Shown here piece after piece: positions 1-5,273 of a DNA stretch of 13,596 nt (position 1 is its first letter; every line of letters begins with the position of its first letter). This DNA comes from Candidatus Nomurabacteria bacterium (GTDB taxonomy: Bacteria > Patescibacteriota > Minisyncoccia > Phycocordibacterales > UBA9973), in contig JADLCZ010000093.1 of NCBI GenBank assembly GCA_020846955.1, positions 1 through 13,596 of the forward strand. Reading direction: 5' to 3'. Below the pieces are notes generated by a model. The model saw only the letters and a list, made by a program, of their open reading frames with translations. It was not told the origin of the DNA and did not search any database. The position numbers were made by a program, and so were the translations under genes.

Positions 1-807
1 TATATAATTAATTATATCGCTAATCAAGAGCTCTTTCAATTCCTTATACTTACCTTCCTTCTCTTTATATATAGCATCTAATTCATTTTTAGATTTGAAA
101 AGTAGATGAATATTGTAGACATTCGTAGGCACTGAGCTTCCGGAATCTGTCACAATACCCATTACCGCTTTCTTGATTTCTTCGTCGGTGCCAAAAAGTG
201 GAATTGTATTGCCATAACTCTTGCTCATTTTCCTGCCATCAGTACCGGGTACTATTGCTACATCCTTCAATATCATTGGTTCAGGCATTTTGAAAGTCTC
301 GCCATAGATATTGTTGAATTTACCAGCTGTGTCGCGAGCATAGTCTACATGTTGCTTCTGATCTGCTCCAACGGGCACGACATCAGCGTCTTGGATCAGG
401 ATATCTGCAGCCATGAGCATTGGGTAATCAAAGAGTCCAACTGTGACATCTTTGGCTTTTTGATTGGCATCTTTGTAACTTGTAGCACGCTCTAAGTATG
501 GCATTGTAGTAATACAATTGAAGTACCAAGCCAATTCTGTAACTTGAGGAATGTCGGACTGTTTAAATAAAATTACCTTTTGAGGGTCTAACCCACAAGC
601 AATATAATCCATAGTAATATCTAGAATACTTCGAGATAATTTTTCTTTGTCTTGAACTGTAGTGATAGCATGCAAATCCGCAATAAATATCCGCGTATCA
701 TATTGATCCTGCATATCTACAAATTGCTTGATAGCACCAAAATAGTTACCAATGTGCATCTGTCCTGATGGTTGAATCCCTGAAAGTAATATTTTCTTGT
801 TTGACAT
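1..807 (-). CDS. trpS: Tryptophanyl-tRNA synthetase, 3' end beyond the window
   Basis: Cytoplasmic class I aminoacyl-tRNA synthetase that charges tRNA-Trp with tryptophan. Reading leftward from ATG at 807, the frame stays open for 269 codons to the window edge. The N-terminus carries the class I HIGH-type signature as HIGN at residues 18-21, preceded by the family-typical GIQPSG, and the KMSKS loop is intact at residues 193-197 (GRKMSKSYGN). TrpRS is usually about 320-340 residues, so only the last 50-70 residues (part of the anticodon-recognition helices) are missing. The start is supported by a TATAAT hexamer at 819-814, six bases before the ATG, which implies a leaderless mRNA. The gene lies downstream of a toxin gene on the same strand, but its own promoter makes it an independent unit. 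Identification is secure. Confidence 0.96.
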   Translation of the reverse strand, partial: MSNKKILLSGIQPSGQMHIGNYFGAIKQFVDMQDQYDTRIFIADLHAITTVQDKEKLSRSILDITMDYIACGLDPQKVILFKQSDIPQVTELAWYFNCITTMPYLERATSYKDANQKAKDVTVGLFDYPMLMAADILIQDADVVPVGADQKQHVDYARDTAGKFNNIYGETFKMPEPMILKDVAIVPGTDGRKMSKSYGNTIPLFGTDEEIKKAVMGIVTDSGSSVPTNVYNIHLLFKSKNELDAIYKEKEGKYKELKELLISDIINYI

Positions 808-813
808 AAGAAT

Positions 814-842
814 ATTATACCCCGTAGTGAAATTTTTACAAA
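814..842 (-). promoter_or_regulatory. trpS promoter with -10 six bases before ATG
   Basis: On the minus strand there is TATAAT at 819-814. A weak -35 lies upstream (TTTGTA at 842-837 with a 17-base spacer, or TTGTAA with 16). The expected transcription start falls at about 807, which is the A of the trpS ATG. No Shine-Dalgarno sequence is present. The promoter core lies within the 10-bp inverted repeat at 819-857. Confidence 0.6.
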
Positions 843-857
843 ACTCTACTACGGGGT
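819..857. repeat. Perfect 10-bp inverted repeat between toxin gene and trpS
   Basis: The arms are ACCCCGTAGT (819-828) and ACTACGGGGT (848-857) with a 19-base loop. It lies downstream of the toxin stop codon and overlaps the trpS promoter: the left arm abuts the -10 and the right arm lies just upstream of the -35. As RNA on the minus strand it could end toxin transcription, but the bases after the stem (ATAATATTCTT) are not a clean U-tract. As DNA it could be an operator for trpS. The role is not resolved. Confidence 0.6.
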
Positions 858-888
858 TATACTCAAATCCCCATTTTTTATGCACATT

Positions 889-1134
889 TTAAAAATTTCG
901 ATAGGTTGCTTCGCTGCGACGGTCTACTGAGATGATTAAACAGTCGGTTTTTGTTTTGCGATATATTATACGAAATTTTCCTTTCCTTACGCGATATATG
1001 TCTTCGCTTCCCACTAGCTTTTTTATTTGCAAACCAACTGTGTTATTTGTGGTTATTTTTTCTAAAATATTCTTAATGACAGCTTTTTCACTTTTTGAAA
1101 GCTTTGCAAGAAATTTTGAAATAACATCCGACAT
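889..1134 (-). CDS. RelE/ParE-superfamily toxin
   Basis: An 81-residue protein resembling the toxin half of a type II toxin-antitoxin module. RelE-type members cleave mRNA at the ribosome and ParE-type members poison DNA gyrase; the sequence alone does not decide between them. The fold is supported by a helical N-terminus (about 1-35) and the family's central strand pattern: IYRVRKGKFRIIYRK at residues 46-60, then a beta strand and a terminal RRSEATYRNF tail. The gene starts 4 bases after the stop of the Phd-like antitoxin, so the two are co-transcribed and probably translationally coupled. A TAGAAT hexamer six bases before the ATG could be an additional internal start signal. It has a usual full length for the family, with no frame break. 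Confidence 0.85.
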   Translation of the reverse strand: MSDVISKFLAKLSKSEKAVIKNILEKITTNNTVGLQIKKLVGSEDIYRVRKGKFRIIYRKTKTDCLIISVDRRSEATYRNF

Positions 1135-1138
1135 AAAA

Positions 1139-1369
1139 TTATTCTAGAGCTTGTAGTAATTTTTTAGCAGAAATTCCACCTCCACGAATAGCTGAGAAGT
1201 CCCCTATAGTTTCCCAAACTTCGGAAACTGGCTCTAGTCGAAATGCGGGTCGTGAACGCTTCATAACCAGGAAACTTGCTCCTCCTTCGAGAAGTTTTAT
1301 ATATTTAGGTGCATTAAGGCGAAACTCCTTAAATGGCACAATTTGTTCTTTTGTATATCCTGTATTCAT
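1139..1369 (-). CDS. Phd/YefM-family antitoxin
   Basis: A 76-residue small DNA-binding antitoxin paired with the RelE/ParE toxin directly downstream. Residues 12-48 follow the Phd/YefM pattern: VPFKEFR, then a helix with NAPKYIKLLEGGASFLVMKR and RPAFRLEPV, in which the N-terminal half dimerises and binds the operator. The C-terminal part (about 50-76) would be the flexible toxin-neutralising tail. Such antitoxins normally repress their own promoter, and an imperfect palindrome covers the -35 region of this gene. The start ATG at 1369 is fixed by a TTGACT-17-TATACT promoter whose -10 ends six bases upstream. The antitoxin-first order and 4-base gap to the toxin are typical. Confidence 0.85.
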   Translation of the reverse strand: MNTGYTKEQIVPFKEFRLNAPKYIKLLEGGASFLVMKRSRPAFRLEPVSEVWETIGDFSAIRGGGISAKKLLQALE

Positions 1370-1375
1370 AATTTA

Positions 1376-1404
1376 AGTATATACGAAGTTTAACTTTAAG
1401 TCAA
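1376..1404 (-). promoter_or_regulatory. Toxin-antitoxin promoter, leaderless
   Basis: Minus-strand TTGACT (1404-1399), a 17-base spacer and TATACT (1381-1376), followed by six bases and the antitoxin ATG at 1369. It is among the best promoter matches in the window. The expected transcription start is at or within a base of the start codon. Confidence 0.75.
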
Positions 1405-1408
1405 CTTC
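1385..1408. promoter_or_regulatory. Candidate autoregulatory operator of the toxin-antitoxin pair
   Basis: An imperfect palindrome with arms GAAGTT (1385-1390) and AACTTC (1403-1408). The inner halves (TAACTT and AAGTC) are also partly symmetric. It covers the -35 and most of the spacer of the antitoxin promoter, which is where Phd/YefM repressors normally bind. The assignment comes from position and symmetry only. Confidence 0.45.
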
Positions 1409-1409
1409 A

Positions 1410-1441
1410 TTATCCACAGGTTACTCACAGACTTATCCGAG
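1410..1441 (+). promoter_or_regulatory. DnaA box plus two degenerate copies upstream of dnaB
   Basis: TTATCCACA at 1410-1418 is an exact match to the classical DnaA box. TTACTCACA (1421-1429, two differences) and TTATCCGAG (1433-1441, three differences) follow in the same direction. The starts are 11 and 12 bases apart, so about one helical turn. AT-rich DNA follows up to the dnaB promoter. It could be DnaA-dependent control of dnaB or a small DnaA-binding cluster. Confidence 0.45.
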
Positions 1442-1469
1442 TATATGTAATTTGGGAAATTTATATATG

Positions 1470-1478
1470 TGCTAGAAT
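1470..1478 (+). promoter_or_regulatory. Extended -10 promoter of dnaB, leaderless
   Basis: TGC directly followed by TAGAAT (1473-1478) forms an extended -10 element. Six bases then lead to the dnaB ATG at 1485. No convincing -35 is seen at the normal distance, which an extended -10 can tolerate. No Shine-Dalgarno sequence precedes the start. Confidence 0.6.
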
Positions 1479-1484
1479 AAACGA

Positions 1485-2867
1485 ATGGCTGATAAAAAAT
1501 CATTACGAATACCACCACAAAGCTTGGACTCCGAGAAGGCAATTCTTGGTTCTATTATGCTACGTCCTGGGGCATTGCACGAGATTAGCGATATGATATC
1601 CGAGCGTTCTTTCTATGCAGATAAGCATGCAAAGATTTATAAAATAATGACTGAGCTGTCCAACAAAGGTGAGCCTATTGATTTGATTTCTGTCTCACAG
1701 AAATTGTCTGAGCGTGGAATGCTCGATTCAATCGGTGGTACAAGCTACCTTACAGATTTAGTGAATTCAGTTCCCTCTTCTACAAATGTGAAGCACTATT
1801 CAGATATTGTTGATAAAAAGCATATCTTGCGAAATATTATTGATGCAGGTAACGATGTGTCAGAACTTGGGTTCAAAGAAGACATTGAAGATATTTATGA
1901 AGTATTAAATAGCGCCGAGAAAAGGATGATGGAGATCCGTGATCCACTCAAGGGTCATGAATATTTTGCATTGAAGGACACCCTGCCCGAAGCTTGGGAG
2001 CGCTTGGAGCGCTTACATGAAAGTAAGGGTGAGCTCCGTGGTGTACCAACAGGATTCAAAGACTTGGATCAATACCTTTCTGGGTTACAAAATTCTGATT
2101 TGATTATTCTCGCCGCTCGTCCAAGTATGGGAAAGACTACACTTGCTCTAGACTTCGCCCGTCAGGCTGCGACCAAAAATAATGTCTCGACTGTTATTTT
2201 CTCTCTCGAAATGAGTTCGCAACAATTAGTAGATAGAATGCTATCTGCTGAATCCAAAGTGAATGCATGGAATTTAAGAACAGGAAATCTTTCTGCAGAA
2301 AAGGAATTTACCAAGATTCGCGACTCGCTTGACCGCTTAGCAAAAGCTCCAATATTTATCGACGACAAAGCCGGCAATTCTATTGCCCGTATGCGCTCTG
2401 TATGTCGCCGTGTCAAAGCAAGCAATGGTATAGGCCTTGTAATTGTCGACTACTTGCAGTTGATGTCTACATCCAAGAATTATGATAGCATGGTCAACCA
2501 AGTAACTGATATCTCTCGCTCGCTTAAAGCCTTGGCAAAAGAATTCAATGTACCTGTAGTAGCCCTTTCCCAGCTTTCTCGTGCTGTGGAGGCTCGTGGT
2601 GGTCGCCCAAGACTATCTGACTTGCGCGACTCTGGATCTATCGAACAAGACGCCGATGTAGTAATGTTTATCCACCGCGAAGATAAAGGCAAAGACGAAA
2701 GCGAACGTACAAATATTGCCGAGATATTGATCGAGAAGCACCGTAACGGTCCTGTCGGCAAAGTCTCGCTTTACTTCGATGAAAAGACTACAAGCTTCCT
2801 AAATATAGAAAAGAGTAGCCTAGATAGCTTCGCCCCAACAGAAGATACAAACATAGATGCATTTTGA
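1485..2867 (+). CDS. dnaB: Replicative DNA helicase DnaB
   Basis: Hexameric helicase that unwinds DNA ahead of the replication fork. It has 460 residues, the normal family length. The N-terminal helical domain (about 6-110; begins RIPPQSLDSEKAILGSIM) mediates primase contact and ring assembly, followed by a linker and the RecA-like motor domain from about residue 175. Visible motor motifs are Walker A RPSMGKT with catalytic Lys217, SLEMS shortly after, Walker B ending in Asp322 (VIVDYLQLM), ALSQLSR, and the DLRDSGSIEQDAD segment with the arginine-finger region beyond. The start is set by an extended -10 promoter six bases upstream. The gene ends in TGA, which argues against a recoded UGA. It is followed by a CTAG-rich array and recR on the same strand. 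Confidence 0.97.
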   Translation: MADKKSLRIPPQSLDSEKAILGSIMLRPGALHEISDMISERSFYADKHAKIYKIMTELSNKGEPIDLISVSQKLSERGMLDSIGGTSYLTDLVNSVPSSTNVKHYSDIVDKKHILRNIIDAGNDVSELGFKEDIEDIYEVLNSAEKRMMEIRDPLKGHEYFALKDTLPEAWERLERLHESKGELRGVPTGFKDLDQYLSGLQNSDLIILAARPSMGKTTLALDFARQAATKNNVSTVIFSLEMSSQQLVDRMLSAESKVNAWNLRTGNLSAEKEFTKIRDSLDRLAKAPIFIDDKAGNSIARMRSVCRRVKASNGIGLVIVDYLQLMSTSKNYDSMVNQVTDISRSLKALAKEFNVPVVALSQLSRAVEARGGRPRLSDLRDSGSIEQDADVVMFIHREDKGKDESERTNIAEILIEKHRNGPVGKVSLYFDEKTTSFLNIEKSSLDSFAPTEDTNIDAF

Positions 2868-2877
2868 GAATTAGGTG

Positions 2878-2942
2878 CTAGTAACTAGTTTCTAGGTTCT
2901 AGCATTCCTACTTACCACTAATCACTAGAAACTAGAACCTAA
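2878..2942. repeat. CTAGNNN heptamer array with inverted arms
   Basis: In the dnaB-recR gap, CTAG recurs exactly every 7 bases at 2878, 2885, 2892 and 2899, and again at 2925 and 2932, with a degenerate CTAA at 2939. The spacer triplets are TAA, TTT, GTT and CAT on the left, and AAA and AAC on the right. CTAGTTTCTAG (2885-2895) is a perfect complement of CTAGAAACTAG (2925-2935), so an 11-bp stem with a 29-base loop can form. The longer arms from TTAGGT (2871) to CCTAA (2938-2942) also pair imperfectly. It is not an A/T-tailed terminator. The function is unknown. Confidence 0.75.
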
Positions 2943-2948
2943 CTTAAA

Positions 2949-3563
2949 ATGGATCCGATAAATTTACTATCTACAATGTTCAAAGAATTCCCAGGTATTG
3001 GTGAGCGCCAAGCCAAGCGTTTTGTATATTTCCTGCTACACAAGAATCCTCAATATGTTAAAAGCTTGGGAGATGCAATCCTAAGTATAAAGAATCAGAT
3101 CAAACAATGCACCGAGTGCTACTTATTCTTCCAATCTACCAACAATTCCGTTTGCGAGACTTGCAGGCATAAGGAAACAGATCACACTACCCTATTAGTT
3201 GTAGAGAAAGATGCAGACTTCGAAAGTATTAAGCGGAGCCGGACTTATAAGGGCATGTATTTTATTCTTGGTGGTCTCGTACCAGTAGTTACAAAAGAGA
3301 CTCCGAATTTCGTGCGGACAAAAGAACTTATAAATACAATAGAAAAGCGTGCGAAAGATGATGGATTAAAAGAAGTAATATTAGGACTCTCAATCAATCC
3401 GCAAGGTGAACACACAGATATGTACCTACGTGAATTAATCAATCCATTAAAGGATAAATATTATATAAAAATTTCAACTCTAGGCCGAGGGCTCTCGACC
3501 GGTACCGAGCTTGAATACTCTGATTCAGAAACTATAAAAAATGCATTAAGAAATAGAAATTAA
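2949..3563 (+). CDS. recR: Recombination mediator protein RecR
   Basis: With RecO, and in some bacteria RecF, RecR helps load RecA on gapped single-stranded DNA. Its 204 residues match the family. Domains in order: helix-hairpin-helix DNA-binding motif around residues 14-25 (FPGIGERQAKRF), a four-cysteine zinc finger with Cys54, Cys57, Cys69 and Cys72, a Toprim domain from about residue 80 (VVEKDAD, then GMYFILGGLVPV), and the C-terminal LGRGLSTGTELEYSD segment corresponding to the family's ARGlP-x-G-x-x-LEY signature. The finger replaces the usual CPxC beginning with CTEC. No Shine-Dalgarno sequence is visible before the ATG. It probably shares transcription with dnaB, 81 bases upstream. Confidence 0.95.
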   Translation: MDPINLLSTMFKEFPGIGERQAKRFVYFLLHKNPQYVKSLGDAILSIKNQIKQCTECYLFFQSTNNSVCETCRHKETDHTTLLVVEKDADFESIKRSRTYKGMYFILGGLVPVVTKETPNFVRTKELINTIEKRAKDDGLKEVILGLSINPQGEHTDMYLRELINPLKDKYYIKISTLGRGLSTGTELEYSDSETIKNALRNRN

Positions 3564-3597
3564 AAAAGCGGTTCCAAATGTGGAACCGCCGTTTTAT
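3562..3597. terminator. Two-way intrinsic terminator after recR
   Basis: The stem is GCGGTTCCA (3568-3576) with TGGAACCGC (3581-3589) and an AATG loop: nine perfect pairs. Six A precede it (3562-3567) and TTTT follows (3592-3595), so it can act for recR on the plus strand and, with a better U-tract, for the convergent minus-strand gene ending at 3616. Confidence 0.88.
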
Positions 3598-3615
3598 AAA
3601 AAGTTTTAGTGTAAA

Positions 3616-4116
3616 TTACTTTTTCCATAGTATGAACTGTGGAGATATAGTAAATCCAACCTTTAAGATTGGAGATTCAAAGTCTGTGCCAATCTCGGTG
3701 AATAGAGTGAAGAAGTCTTCACAATCACCAAGTTGGCAAAGCCTCTGGATTCCTACACTTGCATAGTCTGCTTTTTCCTTAAAATCCTTCTCGTAAAAAA
3801 AGAATAAGTCTACGGTTGGAGAGCTTCGAATTTTGAAACCCTGCAGCGTTTGCAGTTTTTGCTGATACGGACTGTAAAGAATGTGCCCGTTCCAGTTTTT
3901 TGTAAATGCGTTTACTGCTGCACACAATGTGTACTCTTCGGAAAAGTGAAAATCAGTACTTGTGACCACCATTGCTGGAGCCCAGGTTGCACCTAAAGTG
4001 ACTTTTTCAAGCCCTTTTTCTTTGGGGATTTCTTGTGCTTTTGTTGTGATGAACGATAAAATTAATACTGTGCTGAACAATACAGCACTCATGTGGAGTT
4101 GACTTATTCTTTTCAT
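3616..4116 (-). CDS. Exported protein of unknown function, Bacteroidota-like signal peptide
   Basis: I do not recognise a family. The 166-residue product starts MKR and has a hydrophobic stretch (about 10-24). A likely signal-peptidase site falls near residues 27-28, after TTKA or TTKAQ, a cleavage style common in Bacteroidota. The mature part has beta-type alternation with many aromatics, three cysteines (65, 127, 132) and a final strand VGFTISPQFILWKK, which recalls a small beta-barrel or surface protein. That is only a shape argument. G+C looks higher than in the neighbours (one 60-base line at about 45 %). It has its own promoter and a structured leader of about 90 bases, and ends at the shared terminator after recR. 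Transfer from a Bacteroidota partner is possible but unproven. Confidence 0.7.
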   Translation of the reverse strand: MKRISQLHMSAVLFSTVLILSFITTKAQEIPKEKGLEKVTLGATWAPAMVVTSTDFHFSEEYTLCAAVNAFTKNWNGHILYSPYQQKLQTLQGFKIRSSPTVDLFFFYEKDFKEKADYASVGIQRLCQLGDCEDFFTLFTEIGTDFESPILKVGFTISPQFILWKK

Positions 4117-4123
4117 TTTTTTT

Positions 4124-4188
4124 GTTTTATATGGTTTTAGAAAATCTCATGTTGAGAGTCCATCAGATCGGGTAAAACCATATAAAAC
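4124..4188. repeat. Perfect 16-bp inverted repeat in the 5' leader
   Basis: The arms are GTTTTATATGGTTTTA (4124-4139) and TAAAACCATATAAAAC (4173-4188) with a 33-base loop. The loop itself contains a 5-bp hairpin (TCTCA-TGT-TGAGA). In the minus-strand transcript the whole element sits between the promoter and the ATG at 4116, separated from the start codon by an A-rich run. It has no U-tract, so it is more like a leader structure than a terminator. Confidence 0.8.
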
Positions 4189-4214
4189 TTGACAGTATCT
4201 ATCTATTTGTGTTC

Positions 4215-4243
4215 ATTATAGCACATATAAAATAAAAAAGCAA
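4215..4243 (-). promoter_or_regulatory. Promoter of the 166-residue exported protein gene
   Basis: Minus-strand TTGCTT (4243-4238), a 17-base spacer ending in TGC, then TATAAT (4220-4215): an extended -10 with a fair -35. The transcription start is expected near 4208, giving a leader of about 90 bases that contains the 16-bp inverted repeat. The -35 lies inside the rplU terminator stem. Confidence 0.65.
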
Positions 4244-4266
4244 GCTTTTTTATGGCTTGATTTTTT
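4234..4266. terminator. Intrinsic terminator of rplU
   Basis: On the minus strand AAAAAA-T-CAAGC pairs with GCTTG-C-TTTTTT: 11 pairs with one mismatch around a 9-base loop, followed by a T-rich run. It lies 26 bases after the rplU stop codon. The plus strand has the same form, so it could work in both directions. Confidence 0.7.
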
Positions 4267-4291
4267 AAGGGTATATGTGGTTTTAGGAGTC

Positions 4292-4654
4292 TTACTTGAT
4301 TGCTGATATCTTTACTTCTACGAATGGTTGTCTGTGGCCGTTTTGCTTAAGATATCGGCTTTTTTGCTTGAATTTGACTACTTTTACAGTCTTGCCTTTG
4401 CCAGCCTTTTGAAATAGTGCTTCTACCTTGGCATTTGCTATATATGGAGCGCCGATTGTAGTGTCTTTGTCATTGTCTACCAATAGGACCTTGTCAAATA
4501 TGATTTTGTCCCCTGCTGTAAAGTCCCCTTTTAGCTTCTCTACCTTTAGAACATCGCCTACTGCGACTTTGTATTGCTTGCCACCAGTTTCTATTACTGC
4601 GAATTCGCCTGTAGTTGCTTGGGCCTTTTTAGTTTTTGTTGTTGCTGTTGTCAT
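4292..4654 (-). CDS. rplU: 50S ribosomal protein bL21
   Basis: Large-subunit protein that binds 23S rRNA. The 120-residue product has a 15-17 residue Thr/Lys-rich N-terminal extension (MTTATTKTKKAQATTGE) before the usual start of the family. The core begins FAVIETGGKQYKV and ends with the conserved basic loop KFKQKSRYLKQNGHRQPF near residues 93-111, so the RNA-contacting signature is complete. In most bacteria rplU is followed by rpmA (bL27). Here the downstream gene is an exported protein behind a terminator, so rplU is monocistronic. Expression probably comes from a TTGCTT-17-TATTAT promoter, giving a 38-base leader with a small hairpin. The N-terminal extension and the ATG choice are the only uncertain parts. 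Confidence 0.95.
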   Translation of the reverse strand: MTTATTKTKKAQATTGEFAVIETGGKQYKVAVGDVLKVEKLKGDFTAGDKIIFDKVLLVDNDKDTTIGAPYIANAKVEALFQKAGKGKTVKVVKFKQKSRYLKQNGHRQPFVEVKISAIK

Positions 4655-4667
4655 AAAAATTGTACCT

Positions 4668-4686
4668 ATTAGAAAACGCTTCTAAT
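4668..4686. promoter_or_regulatory. Small inverted repeat in the rplU leader
   Basis: ATTAGAA (4668-4674) and TTCTAAT (4680-4686) pair perfectly around a 5-base loop. The element is 14 bases upstream of the rplU ATG and inside the predicted 38-base leader. Ribosomal-protein leaders are often autoregulatory, so this is a candidate bL21 leader or an operator. The evidence is symmetry and position only. Confidence 0.35.
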
Positions 4687-4698
4687 GGGAATAGGGTT

Positions 4699-4727
4699 AT
4701 AATACACAAAAATTTGAAAAAAAGCAA
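4699..4727 (-). promoter_or_regulatory. rplU promoter
   Basis: Minus-strand TTGCTT (4727-4722), a 17-base spacer and TATTAT (4704-4699). It overlaps the divergent promoter at 4714-4742, so the two transcripts may compete for polymerase. A closer TACAAT four bases before the rplU ATG is an alternative but too near for a normal start. Confidence 0.5.
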
Positions 4728-4742
4728 GACCCACTGTATACT
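4714..4742 (+). promoter_or_regulatory. Promoter of the CorA-like gene and cysS
   Basis: TTGAAA (4714-4719), an exact 17-base spacer and TATACT (4737-4742). Eight bases then lead to the ATG at 4751, so the leader is at most one or two bases. Confidence 0.75.
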
Positions 4743-4750
4743 AGATAAAT

Positions 4751-5272
4751 ATGATTTCTAAGTATAAATATAAAGGGCTTTTATGGGTAGATCTAGAGTC
4801 TCCACGCAAGGAGGAAATAGAGAGTATCCTCGAGGAATTCAATTTGCCAGAAGATTTTGCCAAACCTATGTTTACTGAAGGTAAAAATACCAAAACAGAC
4901 ATATACCCACACCTCACATATTCAGTCCTTCACTTCCCTCAAATTATCGATGATAAAGGTAGGATCAAAAATCAAGAAATTAATTTCATAATTGGCAAGA
5001 ATTTCCTAATTACAGTGCATTATGAATACAATAATGTACTACAGATATTCGCAAAGAAATTCGAAGCCGAGGAATTACTAGAAGAAGGATTGGTATTAGA
5101 GAATTCTGCATCACTATTTTATTATCTAATACAAATTTTAAACGAAGATACCAAAATAGAATTATCTAATCTACAATACAAACTTGCCAATAGGAAAGGC
5201 AATTTAGTTACTTTTTTGTGTATAATTATAATCATACTAGCAATTACAAGCATAATGCTATATTTAAAATAA
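4751..5272 (+). CDS. CorA-like N-terminal domain protein with one TM helix
   Basis: A 173-residue protein. Residues 8-105 look like the cytoplasmic alpha/beta domain of CorA-type Mg2+/Co2+ channels: LLWVDLESPRKEEIESILEE, then YPHLTYSVLHFPQI, then NFIIGKNFLITVHYE. CorA proteins run to about 300 residues and end in two membrane helices with a GMN motif between them. Here the long stalk helix is cut short (about 115-148) and replaced by one hydrophobic helix (152-172) ending in YLK. There is no GMN, so no channel pore is visible. It is the first gene of a two-gene unit, one base before cysS (TAATATG). It is either a decayed CorA or a repurposed tail-anchored sensor domain. The intact frame and strong promoter favour a functional short protein. 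Confidence 0.75.
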   Translation: MISKYKYKGLLWVDLESPRKEEIESILEEFNLPEDFAKPMFTEGKNTKTDIYPHLTYSVLHFPQIIDDKGRIKNQEINFIIGKNFLITVHYEYNNVLQIFAKKFEAEELLEEGLVLENSASLFYYLIQILNEDTKIELSNLQYKLANRKGNLVTFLCIIIIILAITSIMLYLK

Positions 5273-5273
5273 T

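Noticed and set aside
1485..2867. Alternative genetic code with UGA read as Gly
   Set aside because: dnaB ends at TGA at the expected family length, so UGA is used as a stop here.
3578..3766. 62-codon plus-strand frame after recR
   Set aside because: It starts inside the terminator stem and is antisense to the exported-protein gene.
4124..4188. Small transposable element (MITE) based on 16-bp terminal inverted repeats
   Set aside because: No target-site duplication flanks the arms, and the element is only 65 bases. A leader hairpin explains it better.
4189..4217. Plus-strand TTGACA-17-TTCATT as a promoter
   Set aside because: The -35 is perfect but the -10 is poor and there is no plus-strand gene downstream; it would only make antisense RNA to rplU.
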